DNA of 64,000 bases from Lucinisca nassula (GCA_963580285.1 OY757023.1:125954027-126018026), one strand, 5' to 3'. Positions 11,496 through 24,100 are shown, counted from the stretch's first letter. Numbers and translations are program-made. Notes: a model not told the origin generated them from the letters alone.

Positions 11496-11876
11496 ATGTG
11501 CAAAAATACCTGCCAATATAGGTCACGCCTACTGATTTGTGGCACGTGCGCTTTCAACATAAAAAGCGGGGCCGCATTTGATCTTTTATTGGTATTGCAT
11601 AAGCGGCCTAAATTAGCTTCTGAATTTACCGCTTCTGTAATTTTGGACGCGTGTCACAATAAAAACATGCGTACACAAGAATCGCCGGTTGTGAATTTTA
11701 CGCGTACAACGGCAAAAGTTGGCGTAAAATACGCAGAATCCTGCGTTTCCGAGAGCTCTGACCAGTACATATATACATTAAAAGAAACAGTAAATATTAA
11801 AATAAACCATGCCATTCTAAACAGAATTATAAGAGACTATCACATAGAAACTACATTATCAGATAAACAGAAATAA
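11496..11876 (+). other. Unrecognised 126-codon open frame in the hAT element
   Basis: Open from ATG to stop, not a simple repeat, with several cysteines in its first half. I do not recognise a hAT dimerisation motif (no W-rich DDE signature), a BED finger or any other domain. It could be a transposase remnant in an unfamiliar frame or chance. Confidence 0.2.
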
Positions 11877-12620
11877 ATACAAGAAATGTACAACCACTGT
11901 ACAGTCAATCCACAGCCACACGATATACGCATCAATAATAAAAAAAAAAAAAAAAAGGAAAAAAGAAAAAGCAACACCACTGATTGCGGAGGACATGTGG
12001 CAGACCAATGTCTAAACAGCACGCCCCCGCCTCAGCAATGGTCAGTAACACACCTACCGTGTGGCCGCATGGAAACCTAAAAGCACGTAATAAAATTACG
12101 TTAACCACCAATACTGTCATCCGGAGTCGAGCTCCCATGTGATAGGACTTGGTCCCACCAACAAGTCAACCCGGCCCAAGGTAACAGTAATACCCTTACT
12201 GCAAAGTTATTGTAAGAACCCTAAGATAAAATACCGCGGAACTCTGACGGCCCGAACACCGATATCTCGCCCACCATGGCCGACTCGAATACATGATTGA
12301 GTCCCTTGGTAATGCATTCCATAGGGCCTAATAAAACACGGGTGTATCTTAGAAACAATGTCATTGAGTAAAGGAATGTCGTGTGTACCAACAAGAATCG
12401 CCTCGATGGGGCGGCCCCAATGAGTACACACAACACTCCTTAATTTCACACAATCATCATGCCCACTGACACAATCCTATGCATAACCCCCAGTGACTCA
12501 AACCACTCCCGTCTCAAACACATCCTCAAGATCACGGAAGGATTCGGGCCATCAAAGTCTCGCTGTATGATTACAAATACAGAAAATATTAAATCTATTG
12601 AATAGCATATAAAAAGTACG

Positions 12621-13064
12621 TTATTTATAAAAGTATGAATTTCGCTGTTGTAGAATTTTAAAACAGGTTTTGGCACACATTCGGATCATATTGGGGTTGG
12701 TAAATAAAAACGACATTTTTTCATTATCATTAAGATCATTAAAATTTGGCAGAACTGAACTAGCTTTTAAAAATAAGTTATTTCTAAGGTCGTCGTAAGC
12801 CAAACAATTTAAAATCACGTGTGTTTCATCTTCAACCAAGCTACAAAAGTCACATAGACGTTGGGCAATATCAAGATTTCATATCTGCCTGTTTCGATTC
12901 TGATCGGGGCCACTCCACATCTAAATTTTGCATATGCAGCTCTTTGTATGAAGAAATGTTTGTTTTTGCTGTGTGCTGACTCATTCACATATAATAAACG
13001 GCAGTTTAATGCAGTTCTTGTTGTATATGTGACTCTTTTTGCGTCCAACAAACACGACAGCTAA
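12621..13064 (-). pseudogene. 3' end of a LINE reverse transcriptase ORF (frameshifted)
   Basis: Two minus frames that overlap near 12815-12839 give first RAAYAKFRCGVAPIRIETGRYE and then EDETHVILNCLAYDDLRN. Family knowledge: these are the C-terminal basic segment and zinc-knuckle-like H/C region downstream of the RT domain in a common invertebrate non-LTR retrotransposon. A frame change near 12830 and truncation upstream of 13064 make it a dead 5'-truncated copy. The 12000-12480 stretch beside it is unassigned. Confidence 0.65.
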
Positions 13065-14221
13065 TACGTATTAGGACTGTTGTGGTCTCATTAAAAATGC
13101 TTTTCGAGAAATTCACAGCATGCACGTACGTGATAGATTCAGATTAGTAAATAAGTATGCACAAATACATCAATGATGACGTCATCAGTCAGCTGGCCGG
13201 ACCGATTGGGATTTCAAAATTTCTAGAACTCTTGGGGGAACATTTAAGTTGACGAAGTTTTATTTTCCTGCCGTTTTTCTGTAGGGAGAAAAAAAACGTC
13301 GATCACGAGGCCTTGATACTTGGTCTCCGTCTATCAATTACTTTCTTAAGGTGATTCTGGACGTTCTGATTGTGGACAACCTGGGACAAACCGGCGTTTT
13401 TCTTTTTCGTGTTTATTTCTATTATAATATATTGAGGGATATTACTGAAAAAATAACAGGTCAAAACGGCCCAATTTCATTACATAATAACTTGTGTCGT
13501 GCTGTGATTACGTAATATTATGTAATGATTAATCGGGTTACCTAATTAACTGAATCCACAGATTTATTTACCAGAGGCGGCAAACATCAAACAATCGAAG
13601 AACGATCAGCATGTGTCAGTTTCCACTAGCGGAGAATCTCAAAATGTACATAGTTATTAAAGCTAAGATAACCATCACTCTGGAAGCAGCAAGTTACTTT
13701 TTAGGCAGTGGGTCCTTCTGTAGGTGGTGGGGATAAATAAAGAGCAGCTCCCCATGTTTTTTTTTCTGGAATAGCCCCGAGGGAATGAATGCTGATATTG
13801 AAACACACAATAAACATTCAATGTTAGGCCATTGCAATTTTCCTAACTCGTTCTGTCACTCTTAGCCATTTTTATGTGGGTGATATAACATCTAGGAATC
13901 ATTTATAACAGTTACCCGATAGTATCACGATAGTATCGTGATAGTATGTCCCGATAGTGATAGTATCGTGATAGTAGTTTCCACGATAGCAATACTATCA
14001 CGATAGTCAAAATTGGCCTCGATAGTCAGCCCTAATGCTTTACATAAACAGAGAGAACAAGCATCTGAATTTTTATCTATATATGTAATTTGGAAATACT
14101 GAATTTTTAGCATGCTTGTTCCATATAATAAATATTGCTGCCAAGTGTATAGTATGTTCAAATATTAATATAAATCAAACAGAACAGAATCTATCACAAT
14201 TAACTATTTCATATATGGCAA

Positions 14222-14660
14222 AAATCACACATGTACTACCCATGCACATGCATGAATTACAAATATCACACATGCACATTATGCACATGCATGACAAAAT
14301 ATCACACTGGCATCATAAATATCACACATGTACTTCGTGCACATGCATGACAGAATATCACTCTGGCGCAATATATACGCCAGCATGACAAAGCACTCGC
14401 CATCTCGCAGTCTGACTCGCCGAGCAAAGCGTCGAGGCGTTCTGTCAGACTAAGATGGCAAGTAATAAAATAAATATCACACATGTACTCTTCCAGCACA
14501 TGCATGACAAAATATCACTCTGGTGTACCATATACACCAGCCTGACAAAAATACTCAAATAATATATCACACATGTACTGCTGAGCATGCATGATAAAAT
14601 ATCACTCTGGTACAATGCACACACCAGCATGATAAAACAAATACTCAAAAGACAAGACAA
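14222..14660. repeat. Degenerate tandem repeat with internal hairpins
   Basis: Units of about 85 bp repeat ATATCACACATGTAC, GCACATGCATGACAAAATATCAC and a hairpin of the form CTGGTGTACCATATACACCAG or CTGGCGCAATATATACGCCAG. At 14395-14462 one unit holds a larger palindrome (GCCATCT, GTCTGAC and CGCC arms facing GTCAGAC and AGATGGC). Confidence 0.75.
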
Positions 14661-16433
14661 AGATTAATATGTGGTAGAAAATGTTACAATAAAATATGAT
14701 CTGTAGTTCATGTTATGTTTACAGGAGGCACTTGACAAAAGTGGACATACAAGATAATTTTAGCATACACATTTAAAGTAAAGCCTGGAATAATTTAGAA
14801 CTAATAACAAATATACTAATTATACTTACGGCCTTTAGATTCTGCTGGAAATAAATTGTTACATTATGAATATATTTTTTAAATGGAAACAGGACCCTTG
14901 CGATAAAACATACCCAAATCTTATTTCCAGATCATGTTCAAATTTAGAGATAATACTAATCACCGAGCTCTCCAGATCTGACAGTTTATATACAAATAAT
15001 AAGATAGAGAGCGACTGTTTTTGTTTAATACTGAACATTGTTTTAAATGAAGTCAAAAAGGGGTGACAGAATGGAGTAGCCAATGAGGACAAGCCTGGAT
15101 AGTACAGCATGGTTTAAACAAATAATTCAGGTGTCATACTCCATTCCCGCTCTCATATCAAATTCTGAGAAGGAGCTCCTCAGAAATGTTGACAGAACAA
15201 GTATGCAGTGGAGGGGTTCAAAATTGAACCTTGGCATACAGACAATGATAGAATGTATAAATCTACAGAGTGTCGTTTAGTACATGCCCTGAACATATCA
15301 CAGTGCACAGTGTATAAACAGATATATTCAGATTTTTACAAGGTAGCATGTAACACACAGAATGTATCAGAATGAAAAGATAACCAGCACATTGTGTACT
15401 GTTGGGAGGAGCACCTACAGAAACCCTGACAGTCCTAGGGACTAGTCAAATGTTTTATAGGTACCCCCGCCAAAGACACAAAGCAATAAAACAGACATAA
15501 TTTGAGATTTTAAGGTCTAGGCAATATTAAGGTAATGTCAAGCCAGCCAGTCAACCTAACAGCACTTTTCCTGGGCAAGCTCAGTCCTGAGCAGTTAACC
15601 AGTACAGTGCATATTTTAACAATACCTGCAATATTCTGCATATGCGGACATATCAGCTGGTCAACATACAAGCTCTACCAGCCTCCATATACACATACAC
15701 AGAACACTGCTTCCAAATAAACAAACAAAGTCAATGCCCAAAATACATAGGTGTGCCATACAATGACTACTAAGTTACTGTACCCTAAGTCCTAACAGAG
15801 CCACGAAACAATTCCACAGAAAAATTATAAGCCTCGAAAGTTCAGCATTAAAGCTACAAATGCAAGGGCACACACAAATTTGTTTATCATGCAAAATTAA
15901 TTGTACTAAGTTCAGCAAGAAAGGTTCGAATAAAGCCAAGCAGGATCTTAAATCTTAGTTTGAGGAAAGAAGCCAATAAGCATTTTCTACAATTCATGGA
16001 AAAGATGCATCATTCTACAGCAAAATAAAGGTAAAGCACATAGCCATTAATTTTGCCAAGAAGCTCATTTTGATAAATACTTAGGACAGTGTTGCGTGAC
16101 CGACGCACATCACAGGGTATACAGAAAAGATAGCAAAAGCTAAAAGCTACCAGTTACATGAATATAAAGATAATCAAACTATATGACAAGAAATACACCA
16201 AGTTTAGCAATGTCATGCAGCTATATATAGATATCCCTTCAAAGTTACAGAACTGCAAATATTTCACAAACCCTCAGTTCTTGCTCAAACAATACACATA
16301 ATCTCTCCCCCTTTTATAATGAAAAGCTATATTCAAGGCGAAAATGAGCTGAAGAAAAATGCAAGGTAGGAAAATGGCTATGACATGTAAGAGAACAGAT
16401 ATAGAGAAAAATATAAAACAGTTGAATAACCAT

Positions 16434-16683
16434 GATCTAAATTGGCGCTTGTGTATACCAAGATGAAAATTGGCGCATGAATATTAAACCAAGATGAAAA
16501 TTGGCACTTGAAAAACCAAGATGAAAACTGGCGCTTGAAAAACCAAGATGAAAATTTGCGCTTGAAAAACCAAGATGAAAATTGGCGCTTTTATAACCAA
16601 GATCAAAAATTGGCGCTTTTATAAAACCAAGATCAAACGTTGGCGCTCTTATAACCAAGATCAAAAATTGGCGCTCTGTTGAG
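16434..16683. repeat. Minisatellite, ~24-bp unit with TTGGCGC, about 9 copies
   Basis: Units of AACCAAGATGAAAATTGGCG plus CTTG recur with small length changes. The 111-codon minus frame across it (repeats of FHLGFSSAN) is a translation of the repeat. In element orientation it lies about 640-880 bp downstream of the putative primer-binding site. Confidence 0.9.
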
Positions 16684-17309
16684 AAAAAACGTTGTCGACG
16701 AGTGAAAAAATAAATCGTCGATATAATTAGACGACAACATCGGTGATAGTATTCGACGCCAAATAAACACAAAAAAAGTGTCTAAATGCAGGTTTTAGTC
16801 TGAAAAAGCCATCTGGAACGTAGAAATTTATCGTTACAGGTAACGACAAAATTATACGTTCAAAACGTGAAAGCAAGGGCCATAAATCACTAAACTACCT
16901 TGAAATTTTCTGTAAAAACTTCCTTTCACGTACAAAAAAATTATTTCTGACACTACTTTCGTTTTCAACAGTAAACAAAATATAAGAAACTAAAATAGCC
17001 GAAAGGGTGTATGTGCGAAAGATAGCCGAAATGGTGCATGAATGAAAGTAGAAAATAAAGAAATATTTCCCTAAATATATTAAAAAAATAGGTTTGAAAC
17101 GGACAGTTAAATAATTATTTTAACATTTTAGAACGTATTTCGGAAGATTAAATCAATTTTAGAAACAGATGGCATGGGATTGACATGGTCGTATTCTCTT
17201 CGACGGAACAAGCCTGTCCCGTCGAAGGAAATACGAGCATATGCGGCTAAAAATAAATTCTTACCTTATGTAAATTGAATGTGCATCACTCACCCGCGCC
17301 AATTCTTTT

Positions 17310-17321
17310 CTCGCAGCGCCA
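17310..17321 (-). promoter_or_regulatory. Putative primer-binding site (tRNA-Ser)
   Basis: On the minus strand TGGCGCTGCGAG begins one base after the LTR end. It is complementary to the CCA end plus acceptor stem of a eukaryotic tRNA-Ser (discriminator G, acceptor strand CGCAGC). Position and orientation fit LTR-element priming. Confidence 0.6.
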
Positions 17322-17322
17322 T

Positions 17323-17557
17323 TGATGTAAAAGTGTACTTACCAATCCCACAGCCCTGGCTTGAGTAAACTCGAAGCACACTGGTAGGCTGCAGAACGGT
17401 AAGTGGCGATAGTAGCGTGGTCAGCTCTCCGTGTTCCTCGTGCCCAAAGTTGGTCAGGTGACTATCTTTCGTCAATCTTCGCACGTTTCCGTCTTGGTGT
17501 CGTAGTGGATCTTGTTGTTGTTGTCGAATGTGCATATAGCTACAGCCTAACGGCACA
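17323..17557 (-). repeat. 5' LTR (uninterrupted copy)
   Basis: 235 bp, identical as read to the joined LTR halves at 7604-9342. It ends exactly at the N gap, so the last base and the outer flank are not certain. Confidence 0.65.
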
Positions 17558-17580
17558 NNNNNNNNNNNNNNNNNNNNNNN
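17558..17580. other. Assembly gap, 23 N
   Basis: The gap begins at the end of the terminal repeat, where an assembler would be expected to fail between identical LTRs. Confidence 0.98.
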
Positions 17581-17636
17581 GCCATTTATTTTATACTAAG
17601 CAGTGAAATCAATGCATATCTGAAACAAATAAAAAT

Positions 17637-17689
17637 GATATCAGCCACAAGTGAAATGATATCGTATCATTTCACATGTGACTGATACC
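17637..17689. repeat. 53-bp near-perfect palindrome
   Basis: GATATCAGCCACAAGTGAAA... is matched by an inverted GGTATCAGTCACATGTGAAA... on the other strand, with about 22 of 26 positions pairing around a TCG centre. It lies just upstream of the 39-bp minisatellite. Confidence 0.8.
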
Positions 17690-17705
17690 ATTTATAGGCC
17701 AGGTA

Positions 17706-18062
17706 AAGTTGGCAGAACAGCAGAACCAGCAGAAGAAATGGTCAAGTTAGCAGAACAGCAGAACGAGCAGAACGAAATGGTCAAGTTAGCAGAACAGCAG
17801 AACGAGCAGAACGAAATGGTCAAGTTAGCAGAACAGCAGAACGAGCAGAACGGATTGGTCAAGCTAGCAGAACAGCAGAACGAGCAGAACGGATTGGTCA
17901 AGATAGCAGAACAACAGAACAGCAGAACGAGCAGAACGAACTGGTCAAATAAGAGCAGAACCAGTAGAAAATGATCATATAAGCAAAACAACTAAATCAA
18001 CAGAAGAAATGGTCAAGTTAGCAGAACAACAGAACAAGAAAAAAAAAAAAAAAAAAAAAAAC
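17706..18062. repeat. 39-bp minisatellite and poly-A tract
   Basis: Units of GGTCAAGTTAGCAGAACAGC followed by AGAACGAGCAGAACGAAAT repeat at 17740-17950 and degrade to 18030. A run of about 27 A (18036-18060) follows. The 39-bp unit equals 13 codons, so a 98-codon plus frame (MVKLAEQQNEQNE repeats) stays open. I see no start context, homolog or exon signal that would make it a gene. Confidence 0.85.
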
Positions 18063-18102
18063 AAGACTACATACAAAGTCTCTCCAAAAGATGATGTATG
18101 CG

Positions 18103-21100
18103 GTTTTTTGTCTCGGAATTTCGGATTTTTTCTCTCTATACTTAGTCGCTATAAAAATGATGAAGAACGCCGTTTACCGCGCCTTCCTATCGCATTTATT
18201 AGCTGAGATATTGAGAAAAACATCATTTTTGTATTCTGCTGGGAAGATAGAGAAAAATTTTTTGTCTCCGAATTTCGGATTTTTTCTCTCTATACTTAGT
18301 CGCTATAAAAATGATGAAGAACGCCGTTTACCGCGCCTTCCTATCGCATTTATTAGCTGAGATATTGAGAAAAACATCATTTTTGTATTCTGCTGGGAAG
18401 ATAGAGAAAAATTTTTGTCTCCGAATTTCGGATTTTTCTCTCTATACTTAGTCGCTATAAAAATGATGAAGAACGCCGTTTACCGGACCTTCCTATCGCA
18501 TTTATTAGCTGAGATATTGAGAAAAACATCATTTTTGTATTCTGCTGGGAAGATAGAGAAAAATTTTTATCTCGGAATTTCGGATTTTTTCTCTCTATAC
18601 TTAGTCGCTATAAAAATGATGACGAACGCCGTTTACCGCGCCTTCCTATCGCATTTATTAGCTGAGATATTGAGAAAAACATCATTTTTGTATTCTGCTG
18701 GGAAGATAGAGAAAAATTTTTGTCTCCGAATTTCGGATTTTTTCTCTCTATACTTAGTCGCTATAAAAATGATGAAGAACGCCGTTTACCGCACCTTCCT
18801 ATCGCATTTATTAGCTGAGATATTGAGAAAAACATCATTTTTTTCTTCTGCTGGGAAGATAGAGAAAAATTTTTGTCTCGGAATTTCGGATTTTTTCTCT
18901 CTATACTTAGTCGCTATAAAAATGATGAAGAACGCCGTTTACCGCGCCTTCCTATCGCATTTTTTTAGCTGAGATATTGTTAAAAACATCATTTTTGTAT
19001 TCTGCTGGGAAGATAGAGAAAAATTTTTGTCTCCGAATTTCGGATTTTTTCTCTCTATACTTAGTCGCTATAAAAATGATGAAGAACGCCGTTTACCGCG
19101 CCTTCCTATCGCATTTATTAGCTGAGATATTGAGAAAAACATCATTTTTGTATTCTGCTGGGAAGATAGAGAAAAATTTTTGTCTCCGAATTTCGGATTT
19201 TTTCTCTCTATACTTAGTCGCTATAAAAAATGATGAAGAACGCCGTTTACCGCACCTTCCTATCGCATTTATTAGCTGAGATATTGAGAAAAACATCATT
19301 TTTGTATTCTGCTGGGAAGATAGAGAAAAATTTTTGTCTCCGAATTTCGGATTTTTTCTCTCTATACTTAGTCGCTATAAAAATGATGAAGAACGCCGTT
19401 TACCGCGCCTTCCTATCGCATTTATTAGCTGAGATATTGAGAAAAACATCATTTTTGTATTCTGCTGGGAAGATAGAGAAAAATTTTTGTCTCCGAATTT
19501 CGGATTTTTTCTCTCTATACTTAGTCGCTATAAAAATGATGAAGAACGCCGTTTACCGCGCCTTCCTATCGCATTTATTAGCTGAGATACTGAGAAAAGC
19601 ATCATTTTTGTATTCTGCTGGGAAGATAGAGAAAAATTTTTGTCTCCGAATTTAGGATTTTTTCTCTCTATACTTAGTCGCTATAAAAATGATGAAGAAC
19701 GCCGTTTACCGCGCCTTCCTATCGCATTTATTAGCTGAGATATTGAGAAAAACATCATTTTTGTATTCTGCTGGGAAGATAGAGAAAAATTTTTGTCTCC
19801 GAATTTCGGATTTTTTCTCTCTATACTTAGTCGCTATAAAAATGATGAAGAACGCCGTTTACCGCACCTTCCTATCGCATTTATTAGCTGAGATATTGAG
19901 AAAAACATCATTTTTTCTTCTGCTGGGAAGACCAAGAAAAATTTTTGTCTCGGAATTTCGGATTTTTTCTCTCTATACTAAGTCGCTATAAAAATGATGA
20001 AGAACGCCGTTTACCGCGCCTTCCTATCGCATTTATTAGCCGAGATATTGAGAAAAACATCATTTTTGTATTCTGCTGGGAAGACCGAGAAAAATTTTTG
20101 TCTCCGAATTTCGTATTTTTTCTCTCTATACTTAGTCGCTATAAAAATGATGAAGAACGCCGTTTACCGCGCCTTCCTATCGCATTTATTAGCTGAGATA
20201 TTGAGAAAAACATCATTTTTGTATTCTGCTGGGAAGATAGAGAAAAATTTTTGTCTCCGAATTTCGGATTTTTTCTCTCTATACTTAGTCGCTATAAAAA
20301 TGATGAAGAACGCCGTTTACCGCACCTTTCTATCGCATTTATTAGCTGAGATATTGAGAAAAACATCATTTTTTTCTTCTGCTGGGAAGACCGAGAAAAA
20401 TTTTTGTCTCGGAATTTCGGATTTTTTCTCTCTATACTTAGTCGCTATAAAAATGATGAAGAACGCCGTTTACCGCGCCTTCCTATCGCATTTATTAGCT
20501 GAGATATTGAGAAAAACATCATTTTTGTATTCTGCTGGGAAGATAGAGAAAAATTTTTGTCTCCGAATTTCGGATTTTTTCTCTCTATACTTAGTCGCTA
20601 TAAAAATGATGAAGAACGCCGTTTACCGCACCTTCCTATCGCATTTATTAGCTGAGATATTGAGAAAAACATCATTTTTTTCTTCTGCTGGGAAGACCGA
20701 GAAAAATTTTTGTCTCGGAATTTCGGATTTTTTCTCTCTATACTAAGTCGCTATAAAAATGATGAAGAACGCCGTTTACCGCGCCTTCCTATCGCATTTA
20801 TTAGCCGAGATATTGAGAAAAACATCATTTTTGTATTCTGCTGGGAAGATAGAGAAAAATTTTTGTCTCCGAATTTCGGATTTTTTCTCTCTATACTTAG
20901 TCGCTATAAAAATGATGAAGAACGCCGTTTACCGCACCTTTCTATCGCATTTATTAGCTGAGATATTGAGAAAAACATCACTTTTTTCTTCTGCTGGGAA
21001 GACCGAGAAAAATTTTTGTCTCGGAATTTCGGATTTTTTCTCTCTATACTTAGTCGCTATAAAAATGATGAAGAACGCCGTTTACCGCGCCTTCCTATCG

Positions 21101-24100
21101 CATTTATTAGCTGAGATATTGAGAAAAACATCATTTTTGTATTCTGCTGGGAAGATAGAGAAAAATTTTTGTCTCCGAATTTCGGATTTTTCTCTCTATA
21201 CTTAGTCGCTATAAAAATGATGAAGAACGCCGTTTACCGCGCCTTCCTATCGCATTTATTAGCTGAGATATTGAGAAAAACATCATTTTTGTATTCTGCT
21301 GGGAAGATAGAGAAAAATTTTTGTCTCCGAATTTCGGATTTTTTCTCTCTATACTTAGTCGCTATAAAAATGATGAAGAACGCCGTTTAGGGCACCTTCC
21401 TATCGCATTTATTAGCTGAGATATTGAGAAAAACATCATTTTTTTCTTCTGCTGGGAAGACCGAGAAAATTTTTTGTCTCCGAATTTCGGATTTTTTCTC
21501 TCTATACTTAGTCGCTATAAAAATGATGAAGAACGCCGTTTACCGCGCCTTCCTATCGCATTTATTAGCTGAGATATTGAGAAAAACATCATTTTTGTAT
21601 TCTGCTGGGAAGATAGAGAAAAATTTTTGTCTCCGAATTTCGGATTTTTTCTCTCTATACTTAGTCGCTATAAAAATGATGAAGAACGCCGTTTACCGCG
21701 CCTTCCTATCGCATTTATTAGCTGAGATATTGAGAAAAACATCATTTTTGTATTCTGCTGGGAAGATAGAGAAAAATTTTTGTCTCCGAATTTAGGATTT
21801 TTTCTCTCTATACTTAGTCGCTATAAAAATGATGAAGAACGCCGTTTACCGCGCCTTCCTATCGCATTTATTAGCTGAGATATTGAGAAAAACATCATTT
21901 TTGTATTCTGCTGGGAAGATAGAGAAAAATTTTTGTCTCCGAATTTCGGATTTTTTCTCTCTATACTTAGTCGCTATAAAAATGATGAAGAACGCCGTTT
22001 ACCGCACCTTCCTATCGCATTTATTAGCTGAGATATTGAGAAAAACATCATTTTTTCTTCTGCTGGGAAGACCGAGAAAAAATTTTTGTCTCGGAATTTC
22101 GGATTTTTTCTCTCTATACTAAGTCGCTATAAAAATGATGAAGAACGCCGTTTACCGCGCCTTCCTATCGCATTTATTAGCCGAGATATTGAGAAAAACA
22201 TCATTTTTGTATTCTGCTGGGAAGACCGAGAAAAATTTTTGTCTCCGAATTTCGTATTTTTTCTCTCTATACTTAGTCGCTATAAAAATGATGAAGAACG
22301 CCGTTTACCGCGCCTTCCTATCGCATTTATTAGCTGAGATATTGAGAAAAACATCATTTTTGTATTCTGCTGGGAAGATAGAGAAAAATTTTTGTCTCCG
22401 AATTTCGGATTTTTTCTCTCTATACTTAGTCGCTATAAAAATGATGAAGAACGCCGTTTACCGCACCTTTCTATCGCATTTATTAGCTGAGATATTGAGA
22501 AAAACATCATTTTTTTCTTCTGCTGGGAAGACCGAGAAAAATTTTTGTCTCGGAATTTCGGATTTTTTCTCTCTATACTTAGTCGCTATAAAAATGATGA
22601 AGAACGCCGTTTACCGCGCCTTCCTATCGCATTTATTAGCTGAGATATTGAGAAAAACATCATTTTTGTATTCTGCTGGGAAGATAGAGAAAAATCTTTG
22701 TCTCCGAATTTCGGATTTTTTCTCTCTATACTTAGTCGCTATAAAAATGATGAAGAACGCCGTTTACCGCGCCTTCCTATCGATTTTATTAGCTGAGATA
22801 TTGAGAAAAACATTATTTTTGTATTCTGCTGGGAAGATAGAGAAAAATTTTTGTCTCGGAATTTCGGATTTTTTCTCTCTATACTTAGTCGCTATAAAAA
22901 TGATGAAGAACGCCGTTTACCGCGCCTTCCTATCGCATTTATTAGCTGAGATATTGAGAAAAACATCATTTTTGTATTCTGCTGGGAAGATAGAGAAAAA
23001 TTTTTGTCTCCGAATTTCGGATTTTTTCTCTCTATACTTAGTCGCTATAAAAATGATGAAGAACGCCGTTTACCGCACCTTCCTATCGCATTTATTAGCT
23101 GAGATATTGAGAAAAACATCATTTTTTTCTTCTGCTGGGAAGACCGAGAAAAATTTTTGTCTCGGAATTTCGGATTTTTTCTCTCTATACTAAGTCGCTA
23201 TAAAAATGATGAAGAACGCCGTTTACCGCGCCTTCCTATCGCATTTATTAGCCGAGATATTGAGAAAAACATAATTTTTGTATTCTGCTGGGAAGATAGA
23301 GAAAAATTTTTGTCTCCGAATTTCGGATTTTTTCTCTCTATACTTAGTCGCTATAAAAATGATGAAGAACGCCGTTTACCGCACCTTTCTATCGCATTTA
23401 TTAGCTGAGATATTGAGAAAAACATCATTTTTTTCTTCTGCTGGGAAGACCGAGAAAATTTTTGTCTCGGAATTTCGGAGTTTTTCTCTCTATACTTAGT
23501 CGCTATAAAAATGATGAAGAACGCCGTTTACCGCGCCTTCCTATCGCATTTATTAGCTGAGATATTGAGAAAAACATCATTTTTGTATTCTGCTGGGAAG
23601 ACAGAGAAAAATTTTTGTCTCCGAATTTCGGATTTTTCTCTCTATACTTAGTCGCTATAAAAATGATGAAGAACGCCGTTTACCGCGCCTTCCTATCGCA
23701 TTTATTAGCTGAGATATTGAGAAAAACATCATTTTTGTATTCTGCTGGGAAGATAGAGAAAAATTTTTGTCTCCGAATTTCGTATTTTTTCTCTCTATAC
23801 TTAGTCGCTATAAAAATGATGAAGAACGCCGTTTACCGCGCCTTCCTATCGCATTTATTAGCTGAGATATTGAGAAAAACATCATTTTTGTATTCTGCTG
23901 GGAAGATAGAGAAAAATTTTTGTCTCCGAATTTCGGATTTTTCTCTCTATACTTAGTCGCTATAAAAATGATGAAGAACGCCGTTTACCGCGCCTTCCTA
24001 TCGCATTTATTAGCTGAGATATTGAGAAAAACATCATTTTTCTTTTCTGCTGGGAAGATAGAGAAAAATTTTTGTCTCCGAATTTCGGATTTTTTCTCTC

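Larger units (their letters stand above)
10025..14034. mobile_element. hAT-like DNA transposon with 8-bp target duplication
   Basis: The left terminus TAGGGGTGTAACGATG and the right terminus (minus-strand TAGGGCTGACTATCG) form short imperfect inverted repeats. Both are followed by dense subterminal CGATAG/CTATCG repeats (10028-10160 and 13915-14030). Perfect 8-bp duplications ATGCTTTA flank the element (10017-10024 and 14035-14042). The GGGTGTAACGAT-type end, subterminal repeats and 8-bp duplication are typical of hAT. I find no intact transposase; a 126-codon plus frame at 11496-11876 is unrecognised. A LINE fragment is nested inside at 12621-13064. Confidence 0.8.
14043..17309. other. Interior of the LTR-type element, 5' side
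   Basis: About 3.3 kb, A-rich on the plus strand, without a recognisable gag, protease or pol frame on either strand. It contains the hairpin repeats at 14222-14660 and the GGCGC minisatellite at 16434-16683. The remainder shows nothing I can assign. Confidence 0.4.
7604..17557 (-). mobile_element. Candidate non-coding LTR retrotransposon (LARD-like), minus strand
   Basis: Two terminal direct repeats of 235 bp (7604-7627 plus 9132-9342, and 17323-17557) read as identical. In element orientation each starts TGTGCCGTTAGG and ends TTACATCA, so TG...CA. One base inside the 5' repeat lies TGGCGCTGCGAG (17310-17321), complementary to a eukaryotic tRNA-Ser 3' end. A purine-rich AAAAGGAGGCGAGTGA abuts the 3' repeat. 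The interior is 7.98 kb, or about 4 kb without the nested hAT. No gag or pol is recognised; the longest frames are about 110 codons and repetitive. The outer target duplication cannot be checked because the right end meets an N gap. Confidence 0.6.

Noticed and set aside
16434..16683. Array of E2F sites
   Set aside because: Units read AATTGGCGCTT rather than TTTSSCGC; no promoter or gene is nearby.
17678..17974. 98-codon coiled-coil-like gene (MVKLAEQQNEQNE repeats)
   Set aside because: It coincides with a 39-bp minisatellite; both strands stay open for the same reason and no exon or homolog is visible.
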